The notes beneath the pieces were generated by a model. That model ran no database searches. It was not told the DNA's origin and was given only the letters and a program-made list of their open reading frames with translations. Of a stretch of DNA of 64,000 nucleotides, positions 27,728 through 37,947 are shown in pieces. Source of the DNA: Bacillus solimangrovi (GTDB lineage: Bacteria > Bacillota > Bacilli > Bacillales > Bacillaceae_N); assembly GCF_001742425.1 (NCBI RefSeq), contig NZ_MJEH01000033.1:124001-188000 (forward strand), in the 5' to 3' direction. The translations under genes were made by a program, and so were the position numbers. Position 1 is the first letter of the stretch. Each line of letters opens with the position of its first letter.

Positions 27728-28146
27728 AAGCTGGAATAAATTGAGAGACACTAACTAGTAAAAATTCAGGTTTTAAATATTAATCCCTGATCGTTTGTGA
27801 TTAAAAACAATCGGTCAGGGATTTTTCTTGATAAGGTTGTTGAAGAAGTTATGATCAATCACTGTTGCATCTCAATGTGAACGAGCCCCTGCGTTCACCG
27901 CTTAGCGAAATGCGTATGTTTCATTGATTAACTCAATGCTTCTTGTCTCTTATGCAGAGACTAGAAAAGAGATGTCTATTTTATAGTGTTGATGAGTACT
28001 TAAGTTTAAGAGTTGGGTCATGAAATGGAGTGGCTAACTTTCTGACACGTTAGCTTTAGTGCTTTCTTTTTTTCTACTTTATAACCAGAATTTGAAACAT
28101 TATTAAATATAGAACCGTATATAATGACAAGAGGGGGGAAAGAGAT
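27728..28146. other. 419-bp hairpin-rich gap between uvrA and yvlA
   Basis: After the uvrA terminator come four separate small hairpins: GTGAACG/CGTTCAC (27877-27898), CATTGA/TCAATG (27922-27938), GTCTCT/AGAGAC (27945-27961) and GCTAAC/GTTAGC (28033-28054). No ORF with a ribosome site is visible. It may encode a structured RNA; I do not recognise the family. Confidence 0.45.
27783..27826 (+). terminator. Terminator of uvrBA
   Basis: ATCCCTGATCG...TTGT pairs with ACAATCGGTCAGGGAT and is followed by five T. Confidence 0.88.
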
Positions 28147-28452
28147 ATGGAGACAAATAAGGTACTTTCATCATTATGTTATTTTAGTATTTTCTTCGCG
28201 GGTTTCATCTTTCCAATCGTAGTTTATTTTGTATCTGACGATAGAGAATTAAAGGATCACGCTAAGTCTGCTTTATTATCACATTTACTTCCGTTTTTGT
28301 CATTTGTGGCTGGGATTATATTGGTTATTACGACTAGTTTAGCTGGTGGAGAGCCATCGTTATTATTTATTCTCTTTTTTGTAATTATTATGGCCATTAA
28401 TGTAATTGTTGTGATTTGGAATATAGTCAAAGGAATTCAAGTACTCCGCTAA
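28147..28452 (+). CDS. yvlA: Small membrane protein, DUF4870-like (YvlA position)
   Basis: A 101-aa protein with three TM helices (about 8-28, 42-63, 70-96), a central charged loop SDDRELKDHAKSALLSH typical of DUF4870 proteins, and a C-terminal VWNIVKGIQVLR. Its place before yvlB-yvlC-yvlD equals that of B. subtilis yvlA. Function unknown; the yvlABCD genes belong to the cell-envelope stress response in B. subtilis (sigma-W). A GAGGGGGGAAAGAG ribosome site precedes the ATG. Confidence 0.7.
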   Translation: METNKVLSSLCYFSIFFAGFIFPIVVYFVSDDRELKDHAKSALLSHLLPFLSFVAGIILVITTSLAGGEPSLLFILFFVIIMAINVIVVIWNIVKGIQVLR

Positions 28453-28577
28453 TTGCAACTGCATGATTACTTTTCTGAAAAGTTCAAAAACAACTAGGTA
28501 GATATATATTTTACACGAGAAGTAATTTGATTTTGTTTGAGTGTGAAATAAAACTTTAAATCATAGGAGGAAAAAAG

Positions 28578-29651
28578 ATGTCTGATGAGCGTAAACGTAT
28601 TCTAAAAATGTTAGAGGAAGGAATGATTTCTGCTGACGAAGCGTTTACTTTGTTAGAGTCTGTCGATAAAAGGCCTGAACGTATGAATAAGGAGACAGTG
28701 CCTTCTGTTGATGTTGATTGGAATAGTGAGAGAACGTATCAAACAGAAGGAAATAAGAAACAAAAGTTAGCTGACTTTGTTGATACAGCGATCAAAAAGA
28801 TTAAAGAGGTCGATTTTGACTTTAACTTTGGTACACCACATCTTGTGCGTCATATATTTCAGCATCGTGATGTAGAACTAACTTCACTATTCATTGATAT
28901 AGCTAATGGAGATATTCGATGTGAGCCATGGGATGAAAAAGATGTTCGTTTAGAATGTGAGGCGCAAGTTTTTAAAGCAAGGGATGAAGAAGAAGCACGT
29001 CAAGTGTTTATGAATGATACTCGTTTTACCACTGAAGGACAACGATTGTATCTTTCTATTCAGCGTAAAACAATCAAAGTGAAAAGTACATTATTCATTC
29101 CTAGAAAAGATTATGAGAAAATTAACATTCGTGTATTTAATGGTCAAGTAACAAGTGAGAAATTAGATGTAAAATCACTGCAAGTAAAGACCGCCAATGG
29201 TGGAATAAGGTGTTCCCATATCATAAGTAATGATATTGAACTTGAAGCTGCGAATGGAAAAGTGATGATTGAACATAGCCAAGCAAATGAACTTGAAGTT
29301 GAAACATTGAATGGCAGAATAAATGTTCACGGATCATACGAGAAAACTGATATTCAAAGCTTCAGTGGGAATATAGAATGTAAGTTAACAGACTCAAATT
29401 GTCGAAGAGCATTTTTAAATGCAAAAACTGGTGGAGTGGTTATCTTAGTACCAAAGTTTATGGAGGTAAATGGTAAATTGAAATCTAATTTAGGTCATCT
29501 TGGCTGTTATTTGAACGATATGACGAAGATCGATGAAACTCGGGATGTTGTGCAGAAAGAATTGAAATTTGTTGCAAGTGAAGGACAAGAACAATCTCTT
29601 CAACTAGATGCAGAAACAAAAGCAGGTTCAATTACAGTTAAACACTTATAA
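28578..29651 (+). CDS. yvlB: YvlB/LiaX-family envelope-stress protein (DUF4097)
   Basis: A 357-aa protein, near the 365 of B. subtilis YvlB. The N-terminal helical motif (about 5-30, RKRILKMLEEGMISADEAFTLLESV) is the YvlB/LiaX N-terminal domain. From about residue 90 a DUF4097 beta-helix-like domain repeats strand patterns (LQVKTANGGIRC, IELEAANGKVMI, LEVETLNGRINV). Relatives such as enterococcal LiaX sense cell-envelope attack. AGGAGGAAAAAAG precedes the ATG. It is expected to work with PspC-type YvlC (inference). Confidence 0.85.
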   Translation: MSDERKRILKMLEEGMISADEAFTLLESVDKRPERMNKETVPSVDVDWNSERTYQTEGNKKQKLADFVDTAIKKIKEVDFDFNFGTPHLVRHIFQHRDVELTSLFIDIANGDIRCEPWDEKDVRLECEAQVFKARDEEEARQVFMNDTRFTTEGQRLYLSIQRKTIKVKSTLFIPRKDYEKINIRVFNGQVTSEKLDVKSLQVKTANGGIRCSHIISNDIELEAANGKVMIEHSQANELEVETLNGRINVHGSYEKTDIQSFSGNIECKLTDSNCRRAFLNAKTGGVVILVPKFMEVNGKLKSNLGHLGCYLNDMTKIDETRDVVQKELKFVASEGQEQSLQLDAETKAGSITVKHL

Positions 29652-29656
29652 GATTG

Positions 29657-29791
29657 TGTTCAAAAAGGACGGAGAAGAACAAGACGGCGAAGGTCCCGGC
29701 ACCGGAGTGTACGTTTGTAGGGTACATGAGGAGTGAAAAAAGCGAGCCAACGCAGTTATTCGATAGTCATTTTCCCCTTACTTTTTGAACA
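29657..29791. repeat. 135-bp GC-richer intergenic element bounded by an 11-bp inverted repeat
   Basis: TGTTCAAAAAG (29657-29667) and CTTTTTGAACA (29781-29791) are perfect inverted repeats. The core contains GGACGG, GACGGCGAAGG, a CCGGCACCGG palindrome and a TGTAC/GTACA hairpin, and is clearly richer in G+C than its surroundings. It resembles a dispersed Bacillus intergenic repeat or a structured RNA. Only this copy is seen in the window. Confidence 0.55.
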
Positions 29792-29820
29792 TCTTCTTTA
29801 ATGTATGAGGAGGAGCAACC

Positions 29821-30024
29821 GTGAAAAAATTATATCGTTCACAGCATAATCGTAAGGTAGCTGGGGTATTGGGGGGACTTGCACAGTATATAAATATGGA
29901 TGCAACATTATTACGTGTATTATTTATAATTTTGATGTTTGCTACTGCAATTTTCCCATTTGTATTAGGTTATATTATTGCAATGTTAGCCATTCCTAAG
30001 GACCCAGGATATATAGAGGGATGA
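29821..30024 (+). CDS. yvlC: PspC-domain protein YvlC
   Basis: A 67-aa PspC protein: a basic N-terminus (KKLYRSQHNRKVAGVLGGLAQYI) then one or two hydrophobic helices (about 33-60) ending in IPKDP. PspC-type proteins act in membrane-stress signalling. GTG start with GAGGAGGAGC 4-6 nt upstream. Its stop overlaps the yvlD start (ATGA). Confidence 0.88.
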   Translation: MKKLYRSQHNRKVAGVLGGLAQYINMDATLLRVLFIILMFATAIFPFVLGYIIAMLAIPKDPGYIEG

Positions 30025-30377
30025 AGTGGCTTATTCATTTACTCGTTAATAGCATCGTGCTTATTATCGTTTCAAACTATTTAGATTCATTTTATTTAGA
30101 AGGTATTCAAGCAGCAATACTGGCAAGTGTATTGCTCTCTATCTTAAATGTTATTGTCAAACCTATTTTAGTACTGCTTACTTTGCCAGTAACTGTGTTG
30201 TCACTAGGTTTTTTCCTCTTTATTATTAATGCATTTACACTTATGATTGCACAAACATTGATGGGAGAATCTTTTGTCATCGATGGTTTTGGTACAGCGA
30301 TTCTTGCAGCAATAATAATTTCTTTATTGAACCTTTTGATACAAAAGCTTGTCGTTGAAAGGTTAATAGAAAAATGA
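30021..30377 (+). CDS. yvlD: Phage-holin-4-like membrane protein YvlD
   Basis: A 118-aa protein with four TM helices. Motifs AILASVLLSILNVIVKPIL and LTLPVTVLSLGFFLFIINAF are those of the YvlD/phage_holin_4 superfamily. Despite the name it is not phage-derived; it is the conserved last gene of the yvl envelope-stress operon. It is translationally coupled to yvlC. Confidence 0.86.
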   Translation: MKWLIHLLVNSIVLIIVSNYLDSFYLEGIQAAILASVLLSILNVIVKPILVLLTLPVTVLSLGFFLFIINAFTLMIAQTLMGESFVIDGFGTAILAAIIISLLNLLIQKLVVERLIEK

Positions 30378-30383
30378 TGAAAT

Positions 30384-30410
30384 GCTCCTCAAGTGAAGGG
30401 GCTTTTTTTT
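30384..30410 (+). terminator. Terminator after yvlD
   Basis: GCTCCT pairs with AGGGGC (one G-U pair) and is followed by eight T. Confidence 0.82.
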
Positions 30411-30584
30411 GAGAAAAGAAATAAGGGTATTTGTGAAATATGGCTTGTTATTTTTATTCTAACAACAAATAATGCTAAAATAGGACCATGTATTGTACAT
30501 ATTTGCAAAAATGTATCTTTTAGAAAAAATGCAGACAAAGTGCATGAATTCTCGTTAAGATCTGATGATAAAGGGGAATCAACT

Positions 30585-31520
30585 ATGGCAAAAGTTCAGA
30601 CGAAAGATGTTATTGAAAAGTTCAAGCTTGAGCTTATCAGTGGAGAGGAAGGGATTAACCGTCCGATTACGACGAGTGATATTTCTCGACCTGGCCTAGA
30701 AATGGCGGGGTATTTTGCATATTATCCAGCTGAGCGACTACAGTTATTAGGTAAGACAGAACTTTCATTCCTTAATGGATTAAATGGATTAGAGCGTAAG
30801 GATCGGATGGAACGTCTCTGTACGGATATTACACCAGGAATTTTTATTTCAAGAGAATTAGAAATTCCACCAGAATTAATTGAATCATCTAAGCGTAATG
30901 ATGTGCCAATTATGCGTTCTCCTTATAAGACAACAAGGTTATCTAGTTTATTAACAAATTATTTAGAAGGTAAGTTAGCTCCAACAACAGCGATTCACGG
31001 TGTTCTGGTTGATGTGTATGGTGTAGGTGTACTGATTACGGGACAGAGTGGTGTTGGTAAGAGTGAAACAGCACTCGAGCTTGTGAAGCGTGGACATCGA
31101 TTAGTCGCTGATGACTGTGTTGAAATTCGTCAAGAAGATCAATCTTCTTTAATTGGGAATTCTCCTGATTTAATTCAGCATCTTCTTGAGATACGTGGTG
31201 TAGGGATTATTAATGTGATGACGTTATTTGGCGCAGGTGCGGTTCGAAATTATAAGAAGATTTCCCTCGTTATAAATTTAGAGTTATGGGATCAGTCCAA
31301 GCAATATGACAGACTTGGTCTTGAAGAGGAAATGATGAAGATCATCGATACGAATGTACCAAAGCTTACAGTCCCTGTTCGTCCAGGTCGAAACTTGGCA
31401 GTTATTATTGAAGTAGCCGCTATGAACTTCCGTCTAAAACGTATGGGTGTTAATGCAGCAGAACAGTTCTCTAATCGATTGACAGATGTAATAGAAGATA
31501 CTGAACATGATGATTTTTAA
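30585..31520 (+). CDS. hprK: HPr kinase/phosphorylase
   Basis: A 311-aa bifunctional enzyme that phosphorylates HPr and Crh on Ser46 and reverses it with phosphate, controlling carbon catabolite repression. Seen: an N-terminal Mur-ligase-like domain (1-128), P-loop [12 protein letters not shown] (about 153-164), VADDCVEI, and the phosphorylase signature [21 protein letters not shown] chose ATG 30585 (AAAGGGGAATC upstream); the frame open to 30393 runs through the yvlD terminator. Its substrate Crh is encoded at 48232. lgt follows after 37 nt. Confidence 0.95.
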   Translation: MAKVQTKDVIEKFKLELISGEEGINRPITTSDISRPGLEMAGYFAYYPAERLQLLGKTELSFLNGLNGLERKDRMERLCTDITPGIFISRELEIPPELIESSKRNDVPIMRSPYKTTRLSSLLTNYLEGKLAPTTAIHGVLVDVYGVGVLITGQSGVGKSETALELVKRGHRLVADDCVEIRQEDQSSLIGNSPDLIQHLLEIRGVGIINVMTLFGAGAVRNYKKISLVINLELWDQSKQYDRLGLEEEMMKIIDTNVPKLTVPVRPGRNLAVIIEVAAMNFRLKRMGVNAAEQFSNRLTDVIEDTEHDDF

Positions 31521-31557
31521 GTGATATCATGTTGGGAGAAGGAGTGGGTGTTTAATA

Positions 31558-32373
31558 ATGGAAGAAATTCAGCAGTTAGATAGGGTCTTTTTGGAACTTG
31601 GACCACTAACAATTTATTGGTATGGCGTAATTATTGCAATGGGTGCTTTACTTGCACTTTCTTTGGCGACAAGGGAAAGTGTGCGACACGGTTATCCGAA
31701 AGAGATGATTACCGATATTGTATTATTTGCGATTCCGATCGCTATCCTTTCAGCTCGTCTATATTATGTGATTTTTTCATGGGACTATTATTCACAGAAT
31801 CCGGGTGATATTATAGCGATTTGGAAGGGTGGATTGGCGATTCATGGCGGTCTGATTGGAGCTTTAATCACTGGTTATATTATAACGAAACGAAAGAATT
31901 ACTCGTTTATGCATGTAGCTGATATTGCTGCACCGAGTATTATTATCGGACAAGCAATAGGACGTTGGGGAAACTTCATGAACCAAGAGGCATTTGGTGG
32001 AGAAGTATCACGACAGTTTCTTGAGAGTCTGTTTTTACCGAAGTTTATTATTAATCAAATGTATATCAATGGTGCATACCATCACCCGACGTTCCTATAT
32101 GAATCGATTTGGAATATAATCGGCTTTTTCGTTCTTATTTCATTGCGTAAAGTTAACTTAAAACGTGGCGAGATTTTCTTAAGTTATGTGATTTGGTATT
32201 CAATTGGTCGATTCTTTATTGAAGGTTTGCGGACTGATAGTTTAATGTTAACGGAATCGTTACGAATTGCTCAAGTAATCTCAATTGGATTAATATTAGC
32301 TGCAATAGCGATCATTGTTATTCGAAGGATGACAGGAAAAGTTATTAAACGATATTGGGATCCGATTAAATAA
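31558..32373 (+). CDS. lgt: Prolipoprotein diacylglyceryl transferase
   Basis: A 271-aa membrane enzyme that transfers diacylglycerol from phosphatidylglycerol to the lipobox cysteine of prolipoproteins. Family motifs: [25 protein letters not shown] (catalytic region) and [13 protein letters not shown]. About seven TM helices. In this window its substrates would include the two lipoproteins at 2777 and 10599. It stands in the conserved hprK-lgt-yvoD-ppaX-yvoF block. Confidence 0.96.
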   Translation: MEEIQQLDRVFLELGPLTIYWYGVIIAMGALLALSLATRESVRHGYPKEMITDIVLFAIPIAILSARLYYVIFSWDYYSQNPGDIIAIWKGGLAIHGGLIGALITGYIITKRKNYSFMHVADIAAPSIIIGQAIGRWGNFMNQEAFGGEVSRQFLESLFLPKFIINQMYINGAYHHPTFLYESIWNIIGFFVLISLRKVNLKRGEIFLSYVIWYSIGRFFIEGLRTDSLMLTESLRIAQVISIGLILAAIAIIVIRRMTGKVIKRYWDPIK

Positions 32374-32409
32374 AATAGTAATTGTTTTGTAGATATGAGG
32401 AGGAGTTTA

Positions 32410-33351
32410 ATGCAAATGGTCATGCGTGGGGTGAAGGCAGGGCTAGCGACAACATGGACATTAGGGAAAGTGATTTTTCCTATTACTTTGATTGTTTCAT
32501 TGCTGCAATATACTCCTATTCTTTTGTGGATTATTGAAAAGGTTGAACCATTTATGAAGTGGATTGGACTATCAGGAGATGCGGCTATTCCGCTTGTACT
32601 AGGGAATTTCCTTAATTTATACGCATCGATTGGTGCAATCTTAACACTTGATTTAACAGTGAAAGAAGTGTTTATTTTAGCGGTTATGCTGTCTTTTTCT
32701 CATAACTTAATTATTGAGACCACTGTTGCGGCAAAGGTTGGTATTAAGTTATGGGTCATTGTTATTGTACGAGTCGGACTCGCATTGGTTTCAGCTTTCA
32801 TAATTAATATCGTTTGGAATGGTGGAGATCAACTTGCAAAATACGGAATGATCTCATCAAGTGAAGAAAACGTAACAGGCTGGGCAAACATTATACTTGA
32901 AGCAATTGAGAAAGCAGGGCTCGGAGTTATTCAACTTGCTATAATTGTAATTCCGTTAATGGTCTTTATTCAAGTAATGAAGGAACTATCATGGCTGGAT
33001 GTCTTTTCACGATGGATGTCTCCTTTTACAAGGGTACTAGGAATGAAAGAGAATACAACGACAACGTTAGCTGCAGGTCTAGTATTTGGGCTTGCATACG
33101 GTGCGGGTGTAATGATCCAAGCAGTTGAAGAAGATGGTGTTGAGCAGAAGGATTTGTATTTGGCTTTTATCTTTTTAGTCGCATGTCATGCCGTTATAGA
33201 AGACACGCTTATCTTTATCCCTTTAGGAATTCCAGTGTGGCCACTCTTAGCTATCCGACTCATAACAGCAATATTATTAACAGCAGTTGTCTCGTTTGTA
33301 TGGAATAGATTGCAACATTCGCAAAGGAAGGAAGCGACATATGAAGGTTGA
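32410..33351 (+). CDS. yvoD: Nucleoside-recognition (Gate) domain membrane protein YvoD
   Basis: A 313-aa polytopic protein with two similar halves, each with a gate-domain signature (GLSGDAAIPLVLGNFLNLYASIGA in the first). The motif is shared with nucleoside transporters and spore maturation SpmA/SpmB. Transport function is inferred only. I chose ATG 32410 since GAGGAGG is 6 nt upstream; an ATG at 32395 overlaps that ribosome site. Its end overlaps ppaX by 11 nt. Confidence 0.8.
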   Translation: MQMVMRGVKAGLATTWTLGKVIFPITLIVSLLQYTPILLWIIEKVEPFMKWIGLSGDAAIPLVLGNFLNLYASIGAILTLDLTVKEVFILAVMLSFSHNLIIETTVAAKVGIKLWVIVIVRVGLALVSAFIINIVWNGGDQLAKYGMISSSEENVTGWANIILEAIEKAGLGVIQLAIIVIPLMVFIQVMKELSWLDVFSRWMSPFTRVLGMKENTTTTLAAGLVFGLAYGAGVMIQAVEEDGVEQKDLYLAFIFLVACHAVIEDTLIFIPLGIPVWPLLAIRLITAILLTAVVSFVWNRLQHSQRKEATYEG

Positions 33352-33985
33352 TACACTTTTATTTGATTTAGATGGCACTTTAATTGATACTAATAAATTG
33401 ATTATTTTATCTTTCGTGCACACATTAGAAAAATATTTTCCGGGTCAATATAAGGAAGACGATGTTCTGAAATTTATGGGACCACCATTAGAAGAAAGCT
33501 TTCAAGAGTTGAACCCAAATAAATTAGATGAAATGGTTCAAACATATCGAACATTCAATCATGAGAAGCATGATGAGCTTGTCACGGCATTTGATGGTGT
33601 AGTAGATACGATAAAAACATTACACGAACGTGGCTATAAGTTAGGTATTGTTACAACTAAGATACGTCCTACCGTTGAAATGGGTCTGAAACTAACAGGA
33701 CTTGATGCTTATTTTGATGTTGTTGTCACACTAGATGATGTTACACATGCAAAACCAGATCCTGAACCAGTGAATCTTGCGTTATCACAGCTTGGATCAA
33801 ATGTTGAAAGTGCAATGATGATCGGTGACAATTCACATGATATTGAAGCAGGAAAGAATGCAAATGTCTTAACAGCAGGAGTAGCTTGGGCAGTTAAAGG
33901 ACGTGAATACTTAGAAAGCTACCATCCAGATTATATGCTTGAACATCCGTCTGACTTATTATCGATTGTTGGAGATGAAACATAG
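33341..33985 (+). CDS. ppaX: Pyrophosphatase PpaX (HAD family)
   Basis: A 214-aa HAD hydrolase (B. subtilis PpaX 216). Motif I DLDGTLIDT (Asp nucleophile), motif II VTTK, motif III lysine in AKPDPEP and motif IV MIGDNSHDIEAG. PpaX hydrolyses the pyrophosphate released when HprK acts as phosphorylase on HPr(Ser-P), which explains its linkage to hprK. I chose ATG 33341 with AGGAAGG upstream; the frame open to 33287 lies inside yvoD. Confidence 0.93.
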   Translation: MKVDTLLFDLDGTLIDTNKLIILSFVHTLEKYFPGQYKEDDVLKFMGPPLEESFQELNPNKLDEMVQTYRTFNHEKHDELVTAFDGVVDTIKTLHERGYKLGIVTTKIRPTVEMGLKLTGLDAYFDVVVTLDDVTHAKPDPEPVNLALSQLGSNVESAMMIGDNSHDIEAGKNANVLTAGVAWAVKGREYLESYHPDYMLEHPSDLLSIVGDET

Positions 33986-34497
33986 TGAGAAGAACGACTC
34001 GTTATCCTGTTGAAGGAGCAAATTCACTTTGGCAAGTGTATAAAACGGTCTCGTTTTTTAAAGTGTTCAAAAATGTCTTAGTCATACTCATTGCCAGATA
34101 CACGCCTTTTTTTGGAATGAAAAATTGGTTATATCGTACGCTCTTACGAATGGAAGTTGGTGAAAGGACTGCATTTGCCTTTCAAGTTGTCCCAGATATT
34201 ATGTTTCCAGAGATGATTAAAGTGGGAAAGAACTCAGTCATTGGGTACAATACAACGATATTGGCACACGAGTATCTAATCAATGAATATCGGTTAGGTG
34301 AGGTTGAAATTGGAGATGAAGTAATGATAGGAGCCAATTCAACGATCTTACCAGGTGTAAAAATTGGTGAAGGCGCTGTTGTATCGGCAGGAACACTTGT
34401 CCATCGAGATGTTCCAGCAGGAGCATTAGCTGGTGGTAATCCAATGCGAATTATTTATACAAAGGAAGAACGGGAAGCGCGTGAACGAAAAGACTAA
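33985..34497 (+). CDS. yvoF: Hexapeptide-repeat acyltransferase YvoF
   Basis: A 170-aa protein of the left-handed beta-helix acetyltransferase class. Hexapeptide repeats run from about residue 70 (VGKNSVIGYNTTI, IGDEVMIGANSTI, IGEGAVVSAGTLV). GTG start shares one base with the ppaX stop. The acceptor is unknown; the B. subtilis counterpart stands in the same position, before hisZ. Confidence 0.85.
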   Translation: MRRTTRYPVEGANSLWQVYKTVSFFKVFKNVLVILIARYTPFFGMKNWLYRTLLRMEVGERTAFAFQVVPDIMFPEMIKVGKNSVIGYNTTILAHEYLINEYRLGEVEIGDEVMIGANSTILPGVKIGEGAVVSAGTLVHRDVPAGALAGGNPMRIIYTKEEREARERKD

Positions 34498-34510
34498 ACA
34501 AATAAAACAT

Positions 34511-34548
34511 GAACTGGTTGGCGAAGATAGGCTGACTAGTTCTTTTTT
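34511..34548 (+). terminator. Terminator after yvoF
   Basis: GAACTGGT...GACTAGTTC stem with a long loop, followed by six T. Confidence 0.75.
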
Positions 34549-34750
34549 ATTATTATCTGTCTGAATAATAAGAAATTAATTAAACGTTCATTTAATGAGT
34601 CTGTTTGCGTTTGCTAAGTTTTAAACGTGAGATTATTTGGTCATTCTATTTCATCTAATGCGAATACTGAAAGTACAATGGTTAAAAACTTGTAACTAAG
34701 ATAAAAATGTGCAAGTAAAAGTAAGGATTAAGCTGTTAACTAATTTCATA

Positions 34751-34779
34751 TTGACTGTTCAGAAATATCTGTGTAAACT
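34751..34779 (+). promoter_or_regulatory. Sigma-A promoter of the histidine operon
   Basis: TTGACT, a 17-bp spacer, then TAAACT. A start near 34786 leaves a leader of about 70 nt to hisZ. Confidence 0.6.
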
Positions 34780-34854
34780 ACAATATAACTTCATCTTACT
34801 ACCATATTAGCGAACTAAAGTGAAAGTATTTAACATAAAGAGGATGTGGATGGT

Positions 34855-36039
34855 GTGTCAAAATTATTTATGTTTGAAAAACCGCTTGGTATGAGGGATA
34901 CATTGCCATCATTATTTGAAATGAAGCGAACGGTTCGAAGGGAAATGGAACAAGAAATCGAAAGATGGGGTTATGAACAGATTGAAACCCCTACATTAGA
35001 ATATTATGAAACGGTTGGAGCAGCTTCGGCTATATTAGATCAGCAGTTGTTTAAGTTATTAGATCAACAAGGACATACATTAGTGCTTCGTCCAGATATG
35101 ACAGCACCTATTGCAAGAATAGCTGCATCACGTTTGAAGGAGCAAGGTTTGCCACTTAGACTTGCTTACGATACAAATGTTTTCCGATCACAACAACGTG
35201 AAGGAGGGCGACCTGCAGAATTCGAGCAGGTTGGAGTTGAGTTAATAGGTGATAGTACGAGTAGTGCTGATGCAGAAGTAATAGCATTAATGATTCATAC
35301 ATTAAAACATGCTGGGCTTGATCAGTTTACAGTTGCTCTCGGTCATATTGGATTTGTGAGAGCGTTATTTGTAGAGATATTGGGTAATGAAGAGAGAGCA
35401 GCATTACTTAAACGTTATTTATATGAGAAGAATTATGTCGGTTATCGAGAACATGTCAAAGGCTTGCCGTTATCTTCAATTGATAAACAATTATTGCTTC
35501 AATTACTTAAGTTACGAGGAGGTAAGGGAACCTTTGCTCAAGCACGTGAGCTTACAAAGAATACGAAAGCACTTGAAGCGTTAGCTGAATTAGAAGAGTT
35601 ATGGGAAACGTTAGAAGCTTATGGAGTTACTGAGTTTGTGAAAATCGACTTAAATCTTGTTAGTCACATGAGTTATTATACTGGAATTTTGTTTGAAGGT
35701 TATGCGCAAAAGTTAGGTTTCTTATTATGTAACGGTGGACGTTATGATCAATTGTTGAATAAGTTTGACTGCCCTGCTCCCGCAACAGGGTTTGGAATTC
35801 GCCTTGATCGTCTTGTAGAAGCGTTAGAGAAGACTGAAGTAAGTGCTCCTATTAAGTTAATCTTATTTAGTGAAGAACGGAAACAAGACGCCTTAAGGCT
35901 TGCCCTCGAGAATCGAACAGAAGGACAGCGAGTTGTGATGCAAGATATTGCTGGGGTTGAACAAGTTGATGCATTAACAAAACGTTATCAAGAGGTCATC
36001 TATTGTATCGGTGCTGCTGGAAAGGAGAATGAAGGATGA
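34855..36039 (+). CDS. hisZ: ATP phosphoribosyltransferase regulatory subunit HisZ
   Basis: A 394-aa paralogue of class II histidyl-tRNA synthetase that lost aminoacylation and activates short-form HisG. It keeps the HisRS-like core: [23 protein letters not shown], and GGRYDQLL near the C-terminus. I chose GTG 34855, 11 nt after GAGG; GTG 34846 is too close to it. First of eight his genes; its stop overlaps hisG (ATGA). Confidence 0.94.
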   Translation: MSKLFMFEKPLGMRDTLPSLFEMKRTVRREMEQEIERWGYEQIETPTLEYYETVGAASAILDQQLFKLLDQQGHTLVLRPDMTAPIARIAASRLKEQGLPLRLAYDTNVFRSQQREGGRPAEFEQVGVELIGDSTSSADAEVIALMIHTLKHAGLDQFTVALGHIGFVRALFVEILGNEERAALLKRYLYEKNYVGYREHVKGLPLSSIDKQLLLQLLKLRGGKGTFAQARELTKNTKALEALAELEELWETLEAYGVTEFVKIDLNLVSHMSYYTGILFEGYAQKLGFLLCNGGRYDQLLNKFDCPAPATGFGIRLDRLVEALEKTEVSAPIKLILFSEERKQDALRLALENRTEGQRVVMQDIAGVEQVDALTKRYQEVIYCIGAAGKENEG

Positions 36040-36677
36040 GAGATGTGTTAACGATCGCCATGCCTAAGGGAAGAATATTTGAAGAAGCAGCACAATTGTT
36101 GCGTGAAGCTGGTTATGAATTACCACCTGAATTTGATGATTCCCGTAAGTTAATTATTGAAGTTGAACGAGAATCACTGCGTTTCATTCTTGCAAAACCG
36201 ATGGATGTTCCGACTTATGTTGAACATGGTGTTGCTGATCTAGGTATTGCGGGCAAAGATACAATGCTTGAGGAAGAAAGAGACGTGTATGAGGTATTGG
36301 ATTTGCATATTAGTGACTGTTATTTGGCGGTCGCGGGATTGCCTTACCCAGATGTTAATGATGTAGCACCTAAGGTAGCGACGAAGTATCCTGCGGTAGC
36401 ATCAAAGTATTTCCGTGAACAAGGAGAGCAAGTGGAAATTATTAAATTGAATGGTTCAATTGAGCTTGCTCCTCTAATTGGTTTAGCTGATCGAATTGTT
36501 GATATTGTCTCAACAGGACGCACATTAAGAGAGAATGGACTTGTAGAGCTTGAACATATTCAGGCAATTACTTCTCGTTTAATTGTTAATCCAGTTAGTT
36601 ACCGTTTAAAAGATAAGCGTATAGATGAGATGGTGGAACGTCTATCGCTCGTAGTGGGAGGAACGTCAGATGATTAA
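36036..36677 (+). CDS. hisG: ATP phosphoribosyltransferase, short form
   Basis: A 213-aa catalytic subunit of the first step (ATP + PRPP to phosphoribosyl-ATP). It lacks the C-terminal regulatory domain of long HisG, consistent with the adjacent hisZ. Motifs: [25 protein letters not shown] and PRPP loop [14 protein letters not shown]. Overlaps both neighbours. Confidence 0.96.
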   Translation: MRDVLTIAMPKGRIFEEAAQLLREAGYELPPEFDDSRKLIIEVERESLRFILAKPMDVPTYVEHGVADLGIAGKDTMLEEERDVYEVLDLHISDCYLAVAGLPYPDVNDVAPKVATKYPAVASKYFREQGEQVEIIKLNGSIELAPLIGLADRIVDIVSTGRTLRENGLVELEHIQAITSRLIVNPVSYRLKDKRIDEMVERLSLVVGGTSDD

Positions 36678-37947
36678 AATTGTTTCGGTTAGCGGTAATA
36701 TTTCACTTCAACGAGATATTGATAGTGGTTCAGAAGAACAAAGGAAAGTAGTGCTTAATATCATAGATGATGTTAAAGAGAACCGTGACAAGGCGTTGTT
36801 TCAATATACAGAGAAGTTTGATCATGTTCAATTAGAGAGCTTACTCATTTCAGATGAAGAAATCAAAGAAGCGTATCGAGAAATAGATAATGAGATTATA
36901 TTGTACATACGTGAAGCAGCAGATAACATTCGTGACTATCACCAACGACAGGTGAAGCAATCATGGATGACAACAGATCAAGATGGAACAATTCTAGGAC
37001 AAAAGATAACACCACTAGATTCTGCTGGTGTATATGTACCTGGTGGGACTGCTGCTTATCCTTCGTCTGTACTAATGAATGTGATTCCCGCTCAAGTAGC
37101 AGGGGTTCAGCGTATTGCAATGGTTTCACCACCTCAGCAAGATGGTCGGTTACCAGCTGGTGTTCTTGTTGCGGCAAATGAACTTGGAATTCATGAAATC
37201 TATAAGGTTGGAGGAGCACAAGCAATTGCCGCGTTAGCATATGGTACGGAAACGATTACGAGAGTAGATAAGATTACGGGTCCGGGTAATATATATGTGG
37301 CACTTGCGAAGCGTGAAGTATTTGGAGTTGTAGATATTGATATGATTGCTGGACCGAGTGAGATTGTTGTTTTAGCAGACGAAACTGCAAAGGCTTCATA
37401 TGTCGCAGCTGATTTATTATCACAAGCTGAACATGATGCTCGAGCATCGAGTGTGTTAGTGACACCTTCTAAGTTATTAGCAGAACAGACAGCGTTAGAA
37501 ATTACTAATCAATTAGAAGCATTGCCTCGAAAAGAAATTGCAGAAGCTTCAATTCGTGATTATGGGGCTATTTATGTGACTGAAACATTAGATGAAGCGA
37601 TTGAGACTGTCAACCAGTTAGCACCAGAGCATTTAGAAATTATGACAGAACAACCGTATGAAATTATCGGAAAGATACGTCATGCGGGATCAATCTTCCT
37701 TGGAGAAAATAGCTCCGAACCTGTTGGTGATTATTTTGCGGGACCTAATCATATTTTGCCAACGAACGGAACAGCGCGTTTTTCAAGTCCATTAAATGTT
37801 GATGACTTTACGAAGAAATCGAGCATCATCTCATATAGTGCTCAAAGTATACAAATGAACGGTTCGAAAATTGCTGCATTAGCTCGTCTTGAAGGATTAG
37901 AGGCGCATGCAAAAAGCGTAGAACAACGACTGGGGGAGAGAAAATGA
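36670..37947 (+). CDS. hisD: Histidinol dehydrogenase
   Basis: A 425-aa NAD-dependent, Zn-containing enzyme for the last two oxidations from histidinol to histidine. Conserved [41 protein letters not shown] and [13 protein letters not shown] (Zn and base residues). Overlaps hisG by 8 nt and hisB by 4 nt. Confidence 0.96.
   Translation: MIKIVSVSGNISLQRDIDSGSEEQRKVVLNIIDDVKENRDKALFQYTEKFDHVQLESLLISDEEIKEAYREIDNEIILYIREAADNIRDYHQRQVKQSWMTTDQDGTILGQKITPLDSAGVYVPGGTAAYPSSVLMNVIPAQVAGVQRIAMVSPPQQDGRLPAGVLVAANELGIHEIYKVGGAQAIAALAYGTETITRVDKITGPGNIYVALAKREVFGVVDIDMIAGPSEIVVLADETAKASYVAADLLSQAEHDARASSVLVTPSKLLAEQTALEITNQLEALPRKEIAEASIRDYGAIYVTETLDEAIETVNQLAPEHLEIMTEQPYEIIGKIRHAGSIFLGENSSEPVGDYFAGPNHILPTNGTARFSSPLNVDDFTKKSSIISYSAQSIQMNGSKIAALARLEGLEAHAKSVEQRLGERK

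Larger units (their letters stand above)
34498..34854. other. Intergenic region upstream of the his operon
   Basis: It holds the yvoF terminator and the his promoter. The leader after the promoter is only about 70 nt and shows no T-box (no specifier loop or antiterminator), so histidine control must act otherwise. Confidence 0.6.

Noticed and set aside
30021-30377. Phage holin / prophage remnant
   Set aside because: YvlD belongs to the holin-4 superfamily by name but sits in the conserved yvl operon, with no phage genes around.
30393-30584. N-terminal extension of hprK
   Set aside because: The frame passes through the yvlD terminator T run and has no ribosome site; ATG 30585 gives the canonical protein.
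34498-34854. T-box leader for the histidine operon
   Set aside because: The sequence after the predicted promoter is too short and has no T-box antiterminator sequence.
36896-37240. Long antisense ORF inside hisD
   Set aside because: It has no ribosome site and mirrors the codon pattern of the sense gene.
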